This document shows positions 1 through 14,586 of a stretch of DNA of 64,000 bases, piece by piece. The stretch comes from Paraphaeosphaeria minitans (Eukaryota > Ascomycota > Dothideomycetes > Pleosporales > Didymosphaeriaceae): assembly GCA_015832175.1 (NCBI GenBank), contig WJXW01000011.1, forward strand, positions 992,001 through 1,056,000, given 5' to 3'. Each line of letters starts with the position of its first letter. Position 1 is the first letter of the stretch. Below the pieces are notes generated by a model, which did not search any database, was not told where the DNA came from, and worked only from the letters and a program-made list of their open reading frames with translations. Position numbers and translations under genes: made by a program.

Positions 1-441
1 TGCCTCCTTCCGCATCACTCAAGATGGGCACCTGCAATTGGTAAGACTCTTGCGTCGCCACTCCTACGCTTCGTCGCCTCAAAGGCCATAACATCGTGTA
101 GCCAACGAGCTTGCTCTTGTGAGCGGATGCACGCGTTGATGTGGCATTGTACTCACATAAAGAGTTTTGTGTCTCATAGGTAATGCGTTCAAGTTTTGAG
201 GGTGCTGTCTTGTCCAATCAGATCAAGCGAGTTCTTCCACGCGAGATGCGAGATGCACCCCGCGATTGTAACAACGTCGTCATCGAATATTATCTCAAGC
301 TACTTCCTATAGAAAAGGACTGCTGGCAGTCCTTTCATAAACCTTTTCCACATTCCCAATCTCTACAGAAATATCGCGGCCAATTCACCGACTGTACTCT
401 TACTTTATTCACCCTAAAATCATCAAATCACATCTTTCAAG
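1..441. other. 5' flank of the SDR gene, no gene seen
   Basis: I see no supported gene. The last 120 bases before the SDR start are pyrimidine-rich with short A/C-rich runs, as is usual for a fungal core promoter and 5' leader. An 88-codon open frame here overlaps the SDR start in another frame and has no recognisable content. Confidence 0.5.
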
Positions 442-1496
442 ATGGGTGAACAGGAAGGCCCCATCACGGCCTACCCGTCGACAGAAATAAAGCCTCAGAA
501 CCAAGAGGGCGGCCCTGGACTGGACAAGAACATGGACCCATACGCGAACTGGACACAGCTCGAGTTCTGGGACGACGACGGCAAACCCTACCTCAAGGAG
601 TACGAGGGCAGAGGCCTTTTGGAGGGCAAGGCTGTTCTGATCACCGGTGGAGATTCCGGGATCGGAAGATCAGTTGCTATCTTGTTCGCGCGAGAGGGAG
701 CCGATGTCAGTATCGTCTACCTACCCGAAGAGGAAGAGGACGCGCAATACGTGAAGAAGAAGATCGAGGAGGCAGGACGAAAGGCGAATTTGATGGTATT
801 CAACTTGCGGGATAGGAAAAATTGCGAGAAGGCCGTCCAGGGGCATATCAAGGCTTTCGGGAAGCTCAATGTCCTGGTCAACAATGGTATACATAGATCC
901 TGCTCGGTTGAACCATGCCTCATGCTAACTCCGCGCAGCTGCAATGCAGGAAGGGTGCGAAGATATTTCTGATATTGACCTCGATGTTACAGAGAAGACT
1001 TTCCAGACCAACGTCGTTTCCATGTTCGCCATGACCAAGTACGCTATCAAGCACATGAAGCGCGGCGATTGCATTGTCAACAGCAGCTCTGTCGCAGCTT
1101 ATATGAGCAATCCACAGTTACTCGACTACGCGTCCACAAAGGGTGCAATCGCGACATTTACTCGAGGTCTTGCGCAGCAGCAAGCAAAGAATGGCATCCG
1201 TGTGAACGCTGTCGCCCCTGGCATTATGTGAGTTCCCTATCGGCGTGCTTCGCCGTGCGCAAAAGCATTACCAAGGTTAATATTGACTATGATGAAGTTG
1301 GACTCCTTTGCAGCCAGCCACTAAGAATGTCTCCGACGACGCAATGAAAGGACTGGGTGTGGGAGCGTGCCCGCTCAACAGACCAGGCATGCCCATTGAG
1401 ATGGCTACGCTTTACGTGACCCTGGCTTCTCCCTTTGGTTCTTACTGCACTGGAGAAGTCCTTCATGGATCGGGTGGCATTGAGATGCAGGGTTGA
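442..1496 (+). CDS. SDR-family NAD(P)-dependent oxidoreductase, 310 aa
   Basis: Three exons: 442-886, 939-1227 and 1298-1496; the joined frame gives 310 residues. The cofactor-binding loop TGGDSGIG is at residues 68-75, the NNAA motif is re-formed exactly across intron 1 at about 147-150, the catalytic Ser lies in NSSS near 197, and YASTK gives Tyr212/Lys216. The second acceptor (AAG at 1295-1297) was chosen because it restores the family motif PG.IWTPL; the closer CAG at 1311-1313 breaks the frame. The roughly 60-residue N-terminal arm with PYANWTQLEFWDDDGKPY resembles the bacterial YghA/general-stress SDR group and its fungal homologues. The enzyme is probably cytosolic and the substrate cannot be told from sequence. 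All catalytic residues are present. Confidence 0.92.
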
Positions 1497-3290
1497 ATGA
1501 GTACGTACTGAACAAAGTAATGAACAGACACATTTGCAATAGACCTACCCCAACTAAGCGGCTTAAATTCTAGAACATATTGATTGAACACTTACATGCT
1601 CACTGCTTAGGAGACCAAAACGAAGCTCATCTCGAACACGCGTTCTGCAGGGTAAATATAAACAGCGCAGGAGATAGACCGTGTGAATCCTTTTGTAATC
1701 AACAATTGATTGTTTAAAATAGAAGGAAGACAATGCAGTTAAAAAAAAGTAGTAGTAGTACTATAAATATATTTTATAGTTCTGTGCTATACTTAGAAGT
1801 AACAGGCTACTTAATACTTAGCCCTGTTGTCCTATAGATCTCTACTCTAACTAGTATCTAGTCAATTGCTTCACTGTAATACTTCCTCACAACATCCGTT
1901 AACCCAAGATGAAAAGCGGTATCGATGAATCGCTTGCACTTGGTCTTAACTAGGCGGCCTGTATAGGCCGCATGCGTAGACTGGAGCTCGACATACTTTG
2001 CACATAGTCGATGGTACGGGTTTATCCGACAGTTGATCCAAGCTTCGAAGTTGCGTTGGGTACTACTAAATTAGCGAGGTCGTGATTGAGAGTTGGGGAT
2101 TGATAGAGTCAATCGCATGATGCATGGGTGCATGCATAACCTGATGTAGAGAGCTCCACCAACGTGAGGCGTCCAGTCCGGTCTATGGATCACGCCCTCA
2201 ATTTAATTAGCACCCTGTTGGTTTGGCTCAATCTGCAATTAAGCATTTGAGGGTTGACAGTATACTATCGTGCAAAGGGTGAGAAGTAGGTTCAATTGAT
2301 TACGTCTGGTCTATCGTACAAAGGGGCACTGAGGACCTTATGAAGTCTCTGCCTCTTGGCGCTGATCTAAGCAGTGGGTCCTTGTGCGGGTCCCTATAGG
2401 TAGGCAGGCCCCTATTTCACTCAGTGCTATTTGTACGATAAACTGTACGGACAACCCAGTGGTTTTCACAGCACATGTCCTGCATCCTACCACGATGTCA
2501 CCCAAGTGGGCGGTCCGGCCATGTAGTATCAAATTGCAGATCGTTTATTCTTCAATCATTATACGCAAGGGTGCAGGGTATGAAGAAACGCTCTCACCGC
2601 TGCGTCTATTTGCCACTCCAATGCCAGAAAAAGTTGACCACCTCACCCGCATCATGCTTTCAAAGTCCAAATGGTGTAATTACCAGTTTATGGTAATCAC
2701 ACTTTTCCGCAGAACTGATCGTTGGAATGACTCGAGTGCAAGGACGTTGCTCGATGGGATGCTTTCTTCTGAAGACCTCTATGTCTTCTCCCGCTTCCCT
2801 CGCCCGAGAGAGAAAATTCTCGCAGTCCTTGCTAGTCGCCGTGGTGACAGTACATGCGCAAGGGATGTGGAGCGTATTTAGGTAGATCCTGCACATGTTG
2901 TGAAAGCTGGTGCGGTTTCTTTCTATGTTGGGCTCGTGTTCGTAACGAAGATCTGGGGTTCGAGATAGAATGCCCATGCAATGTGGAAAGAAGCGATATA
3001 TAAGAACAGAGAAGTTTTTTAGCTATCATGTGGTCCTCGTTTGCAGATATCTCCTCGTTTGTAGACGTTGCCCCGTTTGCAGTCTATTCACCGAAAAGAA
3101 CTTGGTGTCACAGTGCCTCGACTGTGAAGTGAAATGAGGCTACTGGCGACTAAAACATCGATTCTTTGCGATGCTTACAACATGAAGGAGCCGCAAAGGT
3201 AGAATATACACAATAAGAAATTGGCAGGCGAGAGCAGTGTCAGTAACAAGCTGTATTCAAAGTCTTGGTTGGCACACTGAGAAATAGTCT
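1497..3290. other. Intergenic, AT-rich repeat and no convincing gene
   Basis: Holds the decayed repeat copy at about 1665-1890. Around 3033-3088 there is a short imperfect tandem array of about 20-bp units built on CCTCGTTTGCAG. A 165-codon open frame at 2384-2881 has no family signature or compositional bias that I recognise, and overlapping frames on the other strand are equally open, so I do not call it. Confidence 0.5.
1665..1890 (+). repeat. Decayed (RIP-like) copy of a dispersed repeat of about 220 bp
   Basis: Aligns along its length with 3812-4027. Shared blocks include GTGTGAATCCTT, ATAGAAGGAAGAC and TTGCTTCACTGTAA. By eye there are some 35-40 transitions, nearly all with T or A here where the other copy has C or G; for example TCGAGGAAGG there reads TTAAAAAAAA here. 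Transversions are far fewer, and an 8-bp insertion sits near 1780. One-directional transition decay of one member of a duplicated pair is the expected mark of repeat-induced point mutation. Confidence 0.75.
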
Positions 3291-3799
3291 TCACCCCGCC
3301 AGCACATCTCTAAAGTAGACCATCATCGCGCCCTCATGCACACTCTTCGCAAATTTCTTTAATTTCGCATGGGTTTCACATCCATCATCGTAGTACCTCA
3401 TGTCGTCCTCATTTTTGAACCTGCTCTTCGTCAGTTTTTTAATCGCTCCCTTCTCACCCTCATCGCCTATCATATCGCCGACATAAGGTTTGCATGTAGA
3501 CACGACCTTTCCCATTGCCACCATCCAGGTCGCAGTTACCCCTGCGGGTTTAACAAACGCTCTTGTTCATCTCCAGGGTACTAAATCAACGAATGTAGTG
3601 CTTACTCCGTAACCGCCGCAACCGTGAACCCCTGCCTCCTTTGATCCTCAAACGTCGGCCCCGCCCGCGCAGACAGGATATACGGCTTCCCGTTTTTCGT
3701 CGCGGTTGCGGCGAGGGGGCGGTAGTATTCAAACAACTTGGCTTGGTCGGCAGGAGAGGCGATTTTGAAGAGCACGACTCGCGTTATTGGGGCAGCCAA
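3291..3799 (-). CDS. Stress-responsive A/B-barrel (Dabb) domain protein, 107 aa
   Basis: Two exons on the minus strand: 3799-3606 and 3420-3291, joined across a 185-bp intron (donor GTAAGC, acceptor GCAG), giving 107 residues. The junction yields VTEFKNEDDMRYY, the usual core of this small ferredoxin-like alpha/beta family. The N-terminus (ITRVVLFKI) matches the first strand, and the end (EGAMMVYFRDV) matches the last strand of the barrel. The family is about 95-110 residues, normally a cytosolic homodimer; members include stress-induced proteins and polyketide or olivetolic-acid cyclase-like enzymes. I can see no active-site evidence for cyclase activity. The less-decayed copy of the dispersed repeat starts 13 bp upstream of the start codon. 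Confidence 0.85.
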
Positions 3800-3811
3800 G
3801 TTGTTGGATAG

Positions 3812-4027
3812 CGGAGGAGATAGTCAGTGTGAATCCTTCAGTAATCAACGGATAATTGTTTCGAATAGAAGGAAGACGATGCAGTCGAGGAAGGTTGTGG
3901 TAGTGCTGCGGAATGGTTCCGCGCTGTACCTAGAAGCGACGGGCTACTTGATACCTCGCCCCGTCGTCCTACGGATCTCTACTCTGACCAGTCTCCAGTC
4001 AGTTGCTTCACTGTAACACTTCCTCAC
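3812..4027 (+). repeat. GC-preserved copy of the repeat of about 220 bp
   Basis: Partner of 1665-1890 in direct orientation, about 1.9 kb apart. Keeps C/G at almost all transition differences and so looks like the less-mutated copy. It lies immediately upstream of the Dabb gene and could contain part of its promoter. No terminal inverted repeats or coding capacity are evident. Confidence 0.75.
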
Positions 4028-4632
4028 ACGACCGCAGGAGGATTAACAACATTGGAAAGTGCGCGCTGTCATGATTCAAACGATACCCAAGTCGGAACTC
4101 CTTATCGAGAGGGGAAATGAGCTAGGTAAGGTACGGGAGGAGGTACCTAGGTACCTACCTAGTGTCGAAGGGAATGCGCGTGACAAAAACATTGTCGCGA
4201 TAGAGGTAGGTATCGTAGAGAAACCGACTCGAGATCCATCTCAATCATGCTTGGGCTACACAATTGGCGTTCTAGGTCTCTGAGCGTCCAGTTATCTTAT
4301 TTCACATCTCAACTCAAATGAAAGGAGCTCTCGGACGTTGGTACGCGAGAATTTACCGCCAGCAAACGAGATGTAGACGATAGCTAGAGGATTCCCGGCC
4401 GTGTCCCGCAAGCCACCCACGTCGTGTGGGGTTCGTCGGCACGTTCCTGGCTAGCATCGCAGTTTTCGAGCCGCGTCGAATGCCCACCTCCGCGAACAGG
4501 AACTCGGAACCGTTGTGGACTTACCGTAGCCGAGGCAGGATGGCAGCGTACCTACCGGAGAATGTCCGACCATAAGAGGGCGGGCGATTCCAGCATGGCT
4601 CTGCAGCTTCTCCAGCTCCATCGCTCTCCGAT
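4028..4632. other. Intergenic, short palindromic GGTACC/CCTAGG cluster
   Basis: Around 4125-4163 there is a run of AGGTACC/TAGGTACCTACC motifs, the same self-complementary word that recurs in several other gaps of this window. Otherwise this is the promoter and leader of the C69-like gene. I see no gene. Confidence 0.5.
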
Positions 4633-6276
4633 ATGGCGCCTCCCTCCAGGTATATCCCACTGGCAGCAGTACTAGCCCTCCTCGTTCCCGCCACAAGCGC
4701 CAGCTACGCCTTCTATGTCGGACGGGACCTCACGGCTCTCAACGCTACTCTTGTAGGCGGCACCGGGGAAGAAGTCTCATCCCACTGGCTCCAGATATTC
4801 CCCGCGGCTAACCATACCTCCAACGCCACCATCACGGTTGGCGTGACAGAAGATGCCGTTCTTCCAGGCAAACTAATCCAGATCCCGCAGGTAAACCGCA
4901 CAATGCGGTACATGTCCATGGAGTACTCGGATTTCGAAGGTTTCCCGGCGCCTTTGACGAATGGTGGCGTTAACGAAAAGGGCGTCGCTGTGAGAGATGT
5001 GTGGGCAAACAGTAGACAAGAGCTCTACGATATGACGCCTGATCCGCAGATTGGCTTGCAGTATTCTGATCTCGCACGCGTAGTCCTGGAGCGCGCAAGC
5101 ACGGCGCGGGAAGGTGTCGAGATCATCGGGGACATGATCAAGAAATACGGATACGCTGACTACGGAGGTAACTCGCATCTGATCGCCGATGCGAACGAGG
5201 GCTGGGTCGTGTGGGAATTCTCCGGTGGAAAGGGGCTTTGGGCTGCCGAGAGACTGGCAAGTAACGTCGTAAGAGTGCTGTATCCCGGGTACATAGAAGA
5301 GTTCCCGGTCGATTTCCAGAATAGCACAGACTACACGGGGTCCAGCAACATCGTCAGCTTTGCTGTCGAGCAAGGCTGGTGGAATCCGAACGGGAGCGAG
5401 CCGTTCAACATCTTCAATGCCTACGGATACCAGGTTGCGGGTGAGAATCTGACCGCGCGTGACGGCGGGAACAAGTACATGAGCCAGGCCACACTGGAGG
5501 AGGCTACGCTTGCCATGGTACCAGTCACCGAAGCTGATATGCGAGAGCGCGTACGCGACCCCCGGATATCCGACGACGAAGCTGGCTATGGCCAGGTTGT
5601 GAGCTTGTTTCAGGATATGGATCCGGTCACCATTCGTATCTGGAACGCACCGACAGGATCTGTGGCAGCGCCTTTCATTCCTTGGTGGTTGGGTGTAGAG
5701 TCTGTTCCGCCAGAGTTTGGCGAGCACCGATACCTTACCACCGGCGCCTCGTCATCCTTCCTCAATCCTGACTTCCAGCTGCAAGAAGCATCGCAATTTG
5801 CTGGTCGCTTGTTCAAACGGATTTTGTACTATATGTGCTCAAACCCAGACGTCTTTCATCCACTCGTAACGCAGATGTACTCCGCCTTCGAAAACCAGTC
5901 GGTGAGCGACTTGGAGTGGGTAGAGAAGAGCGCGCAGACTCTTATCAGTAACGGCGAGAGAGATGCTGCAAAGAGCCTGCTGCAGTTCTACTCGCACACC
6001 AGAGCAGAAAAGGCTCTCGATCTTGGCAGGACACTTACGGATGCGCTCGATGGATACATCAAATTGAGTGGACAATGGGGAAATCCCATGGGCTCTCAGA
6101 TCAACGATGCAGGCGAGGGAGCAGAAACTGTGAACTGTCTGGTAGGATTTGATCCCGACCAGCCTGCTTGGAAGCAGCCCTCCAATGCCACTAAGAGGAG
6201 GAGGCGTACAGTATCTAGACCTGATGCTAGCAAGCACGACAGACGGCCAGTCCAGCAAAGTATCATAAGCGGTTAA
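4633..6276 (+). CDS. Secreted peptidase family C69-like (dipeptidase A-type) Ntn hydrolase, 547 aa
   Basis: Single-exon gene of 547 residues. Residues 1-23 form a clear signal peptide (hydrophobic LAAVLALLVPATSA), with the predicted mature protein starting at Ser24 in SYAFYVG. The following segments VGGTGEEVSSHW, YSDFEGFPAP, NGGVNEKGVAVRD and GYADYGGNSHLIAD...EGWVVWEFSGGKGLWAA match the layout of C69 dipeptidases, whose mature N-terminal Cys is the nucleophile. Here that position is Ser, so it would be a Ser-type N-terminal nucleophile enzyme or an inactive one. Many N-glycosylation sequons (NAT, NHT, NRT, NST, NGS, NLT) fit an extracellular protein. The C-terminus ends in a basic Arg/Lys stretch. 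The start was chosen for the signal peptide. Confidence 0.82.
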   Translation: MAPPSRYIPLAAVLALLVPATSASYAFYVGRDLTALNATLVGGTGEEVSSHWLQIFPAANHTSNATITVGVTEDAVLPGKLIQIPQVNRTMRYMSMEYSDFEGFPAPLTNGGVNEKGVAVRDVWANSRQELYDMTPDPQIGLQYSDLARVVLERASTAREGVEIIGDMIKKYGYADYGGNSHLIADANEGWVVWEFSGGKGLWAAERLASNVVRVLYPGYIEEFPVDFQNSTDYTGSSNIVSFAVEQGWWNPNGSEPFNIFNAYGYQVAGENLTARDGGNKYMSQATLEEATLAMVPVTEADMRERVRDPRISDDEAGYGQVVSLFQDMDPVTIRIWNAPTGSVAAPFIPWWLGVESVPPEFGEHRYLTTGASSSFLNPDFQLQEASQFAGRLFKRILYYMCSNPDVFHPLVTQMYSAFENQSVSDLEWVEKSAQTLISNGERDAAKSLLQFYSHTRAEKALDLGRTLTDALDGYIKLSGQWGNPMGSQINDAGEGAETVNCLVGFDPDQPAWKQPSNATKRRRRTVSRPDASKHDRRPVQQSIISG

Positions 6277-7226
6277 GCCCGCTCTGGAGTAGACAATATT
6301 GGCCACACAACCAAGACCGATCCTGGGATTCCACCTTCGTAGAAGATCTTGCGTATCTACGCGAGGATTTGGACTGTCTTCGCATGAGATTGCAATTCTT
6401 CCAATTCAAGACCATCGACCATCAGCAGCAAAGAGTCTCAGGCTGCATTCGAGTGCACCTCAGGTTGAGCGACCAATCCTATGCGATACGAAACCTACAG
6501 AGCTCAAGTGTCAGTTCGTATCCCATGACTTTGCACGTAATTGCAGGACGGGGTCGGGAGAGTAGACCATGGGTAGACACTTTGTAGATATCGGACAGCC
6601 GGGCATTTCAGAAAGACAGAGTTATCGGCTGACCATGGTTTCCGCAGTCATCTTGACCAGCATATGGCGAAGGAGTGGCGAATTATTATACACGACTACC
6701 TATACTGCAAGGGTACTAGATAAGCTTCCCTTCAGATCGTATCATCGCGATGCGGGCCTCGCACAGAGGTTTGCAGAAATTACCGGGTATCAATATATTG
6801 CCAGGCATTGGCTGAAAACCTTGCCCGTAAGTCTCATGTGGAGAGTGTTGCCGAAGAGTACAGAATTTCAGTGGGAGACTTCCGACCAGGTCATGGACAT
6901 CCGTCGATGCGTCCGTGCGAAGCTTCAGCAGAATTGGGAATTCTCGACGCCCAGTTCAGGGTGGAAGCCCTCCTGGAAATCTGCCCAACAGACGGGAGAA
7001 TAACCGAGGCGTGTTGCTGCCGTTATACCTATGGCATTTGTCGAGAATCATCGAGCTGGCTCTGGCGTCAAGCAGTAGGTCTCATCGCGCCTGCCACATC
7101 TCGACCAAACCAACCTCACCGCTCCAAAAAAAGCCGCGATGTCACTTTTACACATGTGTCATTATATTCAAAACGTGTACGCTATCAACGCTCCCCCATC
7201 ATCGTACAACATCGCTTCCACATCCT
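6277..7226. other. Gap between convergent genes, no confident gene
   Basis: Contains open frames of 70-240 codons on the plus strand, none with a recognisable domain. A plus-strand frame near 6340-6585 (LREDLDCLRMRLQFFQ) has a helical look but no start, partner exon or family match. Part of the stretch at 7130-7226 is probably 3' UTR of the permease on the minus strand. Confidence 0.35.
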
Positions 7227-9171
7227 CTACGCCCTCCACCTCTTCCAAAACTTCCACCCAATCTTTTCGTCGTCCTGCTCTCCCACTCTCCTAAATCTCG
7301 ATGCTTGTTTCCCTCTCTTCCTCCCCACCCACGCAAACCAGATAGCCAAACCCGCAACCATAAACGCCACCACAAGCAGCGTCTGTACCGGCTCCGCAAA
7401 CACCGCCCGACTCAGCAGAAACAAGCTGACGCAGCAGAAAATTATGGGCGTGGTGATCCACGTCTTATACGGGCGCTCCAGCTCGGGCTCCTTCACGCGC
7501 AGGATGATCAGACCCAGGACAGCGAGGAAGTAAAACGAGTAGCCTGCGACGCCGTAGAACGTGACCAGCGTGTCGAAACTGCCGACGAAAATGTACACGG
7601 CGGTGAGCAACGCATTCAGCCCCATCGCCGCAATGGGCGTGAAGAAGAACCCTGCGTCTGCATCCGCGAACCAGTCCACCATCTTCCGCGGTATCCGACT
7701 CTTGCTCGTCCCCGCATTGATGCTGTGCAGGCGGATGGCGTGGTGCGACTTGCCGAGGCCGATGGTGCCGAAGATGGCGGGGAAGTAGCCCTCCTTGCCT
7801 GCGGCGTAGACGAGGCGGCCGGATGTGAAGGTGGTAGCGTTCAGGGCGCCGAAGCAGCTTCCACTAACAAGGAGGGCGAGGACAAGGGAGCCGATGGGGC
7901 CGAAGACTTGGTGACCGAAGGCGACGGCGATGGTGTTGGAGGACTCGATGATGGAGGTGGGGAGGACGAGGAAGTAGGCGACGTTGGCGAGGACATAGCA
8001 GAGGATTACGAGAGGGAGGGAGGTGTGGATTACGCGGGGGAGGTCGCGCGTGGGGTTTTTGAACTCGGCGGTCACGTAGTTGACCTGGTGGGTGTTAGTC
8101 GTGCTCGCACGCGTGATCAAAGAGTCGTACATTGTCCCAGCCATCGAACGCCCACAACCCGGCATAGAGGGCTACTGCCCAGTTGCTGACGTCGGTGCTC
8201 GTCGCGTCGAACCAGCCCTGCTTCTTCCAGTCGTCGTTCGCGGGGCCGTTGTAGGAGAAGCCCGTCGCGGCCACGACGATGCCTATGACGGTGACGCCAG
8301 TCAAGGCGAAGAATTTCAAAAACATGAAGACATCAGCGCTCCTCGTGCCCAGCTTGGTCGAGACGCAGTTCAGCAAGGTGACCAAGACCAAGCCGGCCAG
8401 AGCAATGGCCTTGCTGATCCATTTGTTATTCTCGACGGCCTCGACTCCTGCTGCTGCGCTCACAATGTACTCGCCAAAGATGATGGCAATAATGGCCGCG
8501 GAGCCGGGTTTCAGCACAACCACGGCGCACCAGGTAAACAAGAAGCCTGCCCACTCACCAAAAATGTGGGAGAGATAGACCTGCGCGCCACCGTTCAAGG
8601 GTATCGCGCCTCCAAGCTCCGCATAGCTCGCCGCGCCCGTCCAGGCCAAAGCTCCCGCTACGACCCACACCAACAGCGACGCGCCCGGACTCCCTGCATT
8701 TCTGTTGACCTGCGACGGCGAGGAAAAGATTCCGCTTCCTATTATAAGCCCAATGACGAGGGACAGTCCGTTGAGGAATGTCAGGCTCTTGTTTTTTTCC
8801 AGCGAGCCGCCGTTAAGCGCCGTAGACGGGTCTAGCGCTGGGTTGGAGGGCGCGCCGAGGGCGGTGTAGCCTTGTGCTGTGCTGGAGAGCGGGAACAGGT
8901 TCGGTGCGAAATCGAAGGCGGAGGAGACGCTGTAGGAGCGGTGGCGCAAACGGTTGTCGCCGGCGGGATTGAGCTCGGAGAGGGGGTCCTCATCGTCAAA
9001 CGACAGCCTCTGCGAAGAGCGCGCTCCGGCGCTGGAGGATTCAATCGAGGTGCGCTGCGAGGCGTGCGACGACGAGGCCAGCGAGGCCAGTTCGAGCGAG
9101 TCGCGCATCGGGGGTGGTGGACGGTCGGTGGTGGAGTATGGTATTAGGGTTATCGAACGCGTGAACTTCAC
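7227..9171 (-). CDS. APC/LAT-family L-amino-acid permease, about 611-632 aa
   Basis: Two exons, 9171-8131 and 8084-7227, with a 46-bp phase-0 intron (GTACGA...CCAG) that joins AFDGWDN to VNYVTAEF, the conserved helix-8 region of L-type amino-acid transporters. A Ser-rich cytosolic N-terminus of about 110 residues precedes the first membrane helix, which carries GLIIGSGIFSSP, the typical APC substrate-binding break in TM1. Around twelve hydrophobic segments follow. ELERPYKTW precedes the last pair of helices, and the tail is basic. A second Met at 9108 (MRDSLELA) may be the true start and gives 611 residues; I list the longer frame. The closest relatives by motif are fungal high-affinity methionine/LAT-type permeases; the substrate is an inference. 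Confidence 0.9.
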
Positions 9172-13153
<3,982 letters not shown>

Positions 13154-13520
13154 AGGCCTAGGAGCGTACGCCAAAGCCGAAAAGGACTTGAGCAGCGGGG
13201 AAAGCAGGAAGCGCGGAAGGGCCATGGTTCTTTGGCAGAGCTTGAGCTGTTTTTGAGAAGCGGAGAAAGTATAGATCAAGGAGGTAGGGTGGCTAATGGT
13301 GAAGAGGGATGGTTTGGCCAGGTGTATGAATATAAGTGTTCTTGGGTTGTATATTATGTATGTTGATGTATGTATCTGTTGTACAAGTATGCGGTCTAGT
13401 CGAGTCGCGAATATAGACGGGGTGGTATCTCGCTGTGATGCAATGCTCTTGCGCACCGCGGTGCCTCCCCACAACGCCTGCACCGTTCACATCTCTAACT
13501 TACATGCCCACCCTACCACA
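13154..13520. other. 3' spacer between convergent genes
   Basis: Short gap between the stop codons of the LeuRS gene (plus) and AIM32 (minus). Holds only their 3' UTRs; TATATTATGTATGTTGATGT near 13350 is the kind of AT-rich stretch used for polyadenylation. Several overlapping frames run through it but none has recognisable content. Confidence 0.5.
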
Positions 13521-14586
13521 CTACGCCCTCGCCCTCGCTTTCGGTCTCAACTTCAACCCCTCCTCCTCCCTCGGCGGCTCCAACATCCTCGCAATGTCTC
13601 TCCCATCCCGCGTGATTCCTCCACGCAGCAGCTCAAAGATAACCTTCCCACCCACAACCGTCTCCTCCACAACATCCTCGGCGTTGTCCGGTCCAACGCG
13701 CCCATACCAGATCCCACTCCCTGCCCACGCATTTCCTTCCATTCCAGGCGGCAAATACACAATTACGTTGCCCGCGTACTTGTGCCCGCCAATATGGCTG
13801 ATCAGCCCAACCTCTGCATCAATATCCCTCTTGGCAAACGCCTCGCGGAATCGCGCATGCAAAAGCGGCCCGAGGACCCCGCAGCGCGTGTCGCGCCCGC
13901 CATGGCCGCAGATCAGGACCGTGGGCTTGACTAGGGGCTCCGCGGGTGGGAGGCGCGTGGCGAGGCTCTCGTCGCGGGTCAGCACAGCTTTCTGCTCGGG
14001 TGTCAGGCCCGCGTGGGCGGGGTGCAGGGTGCGCGCTTTGAGGTAGGCGGTTGCGAAGGCGGCGTAGGCATCGCTCGTGTTCGGGATCGCGGAGATGCGC
14101 TTGAAGCTCGGGAAGAGCAGGGCGGTTGTTGTGTGAGGTGTTGTGCTAGCGGGGAGGGAAGATAGGGTTGTTAGGACGTTGGTGAAGGGCTAGATGGCCG
14201 GCCACCTTATCAGCACCAGGTTTCACACACTCTGAGGGGTTGGGCAGGGGAGAAGGACAGGAGAACAAACAAACATCAAAGCCCTTTCCTCCTCGTCCGA
14301 TCTCTGCTCCGAGCCCGCGTACAAAGTCGCCTGCCGCGGAGTCTTCGTCGTCGATCCGGCTCGACCAGTCGTCTTTCCCGGTGCACAAGACGACTTGCTC
14401 GGTGTAGGGCGCCATTGTGTGGAGGAGGGGCGTTGTGCGGTCGATGTCGAGGTCTGGGGGCGTGCCGGCGCAAGCGCATGTTGGGCTGCAGGTCGTCGGG
14501 GGTGTTTGGCGGCGGTGTGTGCTTGTGGTGAAGGTTCGTATGCGGGAGGCGCGGGGGAGCAGCCGGTGGGAGCGGCTGAGCGACAT
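13521..14586 (-). CDS. AIM32: AIM32/sucrase-ferredoxin-like protein (thioredoxin-like [2Fe-2S] ferredoxin), 326 aa
   Basis: Two exons, 14586-14275 and 14189-13521, joined in phase 0 across an 85-bp intron (GTTTGT...CTAG), giving 326 residues. The N-terminus is Ser/Arg-rich with RRLLPRASRIRTFTTSTHRR, a good mitochondrial presequence. The N-terminal domain has closely spaced Cys residues (CSPTCACAG). The C-terminal thioredoxin-like domain carries HGGRDTRCG and HIGGHKYAGN, the His/Cys motifs of the Apd1/Aim32 family, which bind a [2Fe-2S] cluster. Yeast Aim32 sits in the mitochondrial matrix and intermembrane space and affects thiol quality control of imported proteins. The GHKYAGN motif settles the family. 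Confidence 0.9.

Noticed and set aside
1311..1317. CAG acceptors at 1311-1313 and 1315-1317 for intron 2 of the first SDR
   Set aside because: They put exon 3 out of frame; the AAG acceptor at 1295-1297 restores the family motif IWTPL.
2384..2881. 165-codon open frame
   Set aside because: No domain or signal seen, other strand equally open, and flanks look intergenic.
1665..4027. Transposon with terminal inverted repeats
   Set aside because: I found no inverted ends or target-site duplications around either copy; recorded simply as a dispersed repeat.
6915..8189. 424-codon frame on the plus strand
   Set aside because: Lies antisense to the second permease exon; its His/Arg/Gly/Glu-rich composition is the shadow of membrane-helix codons.
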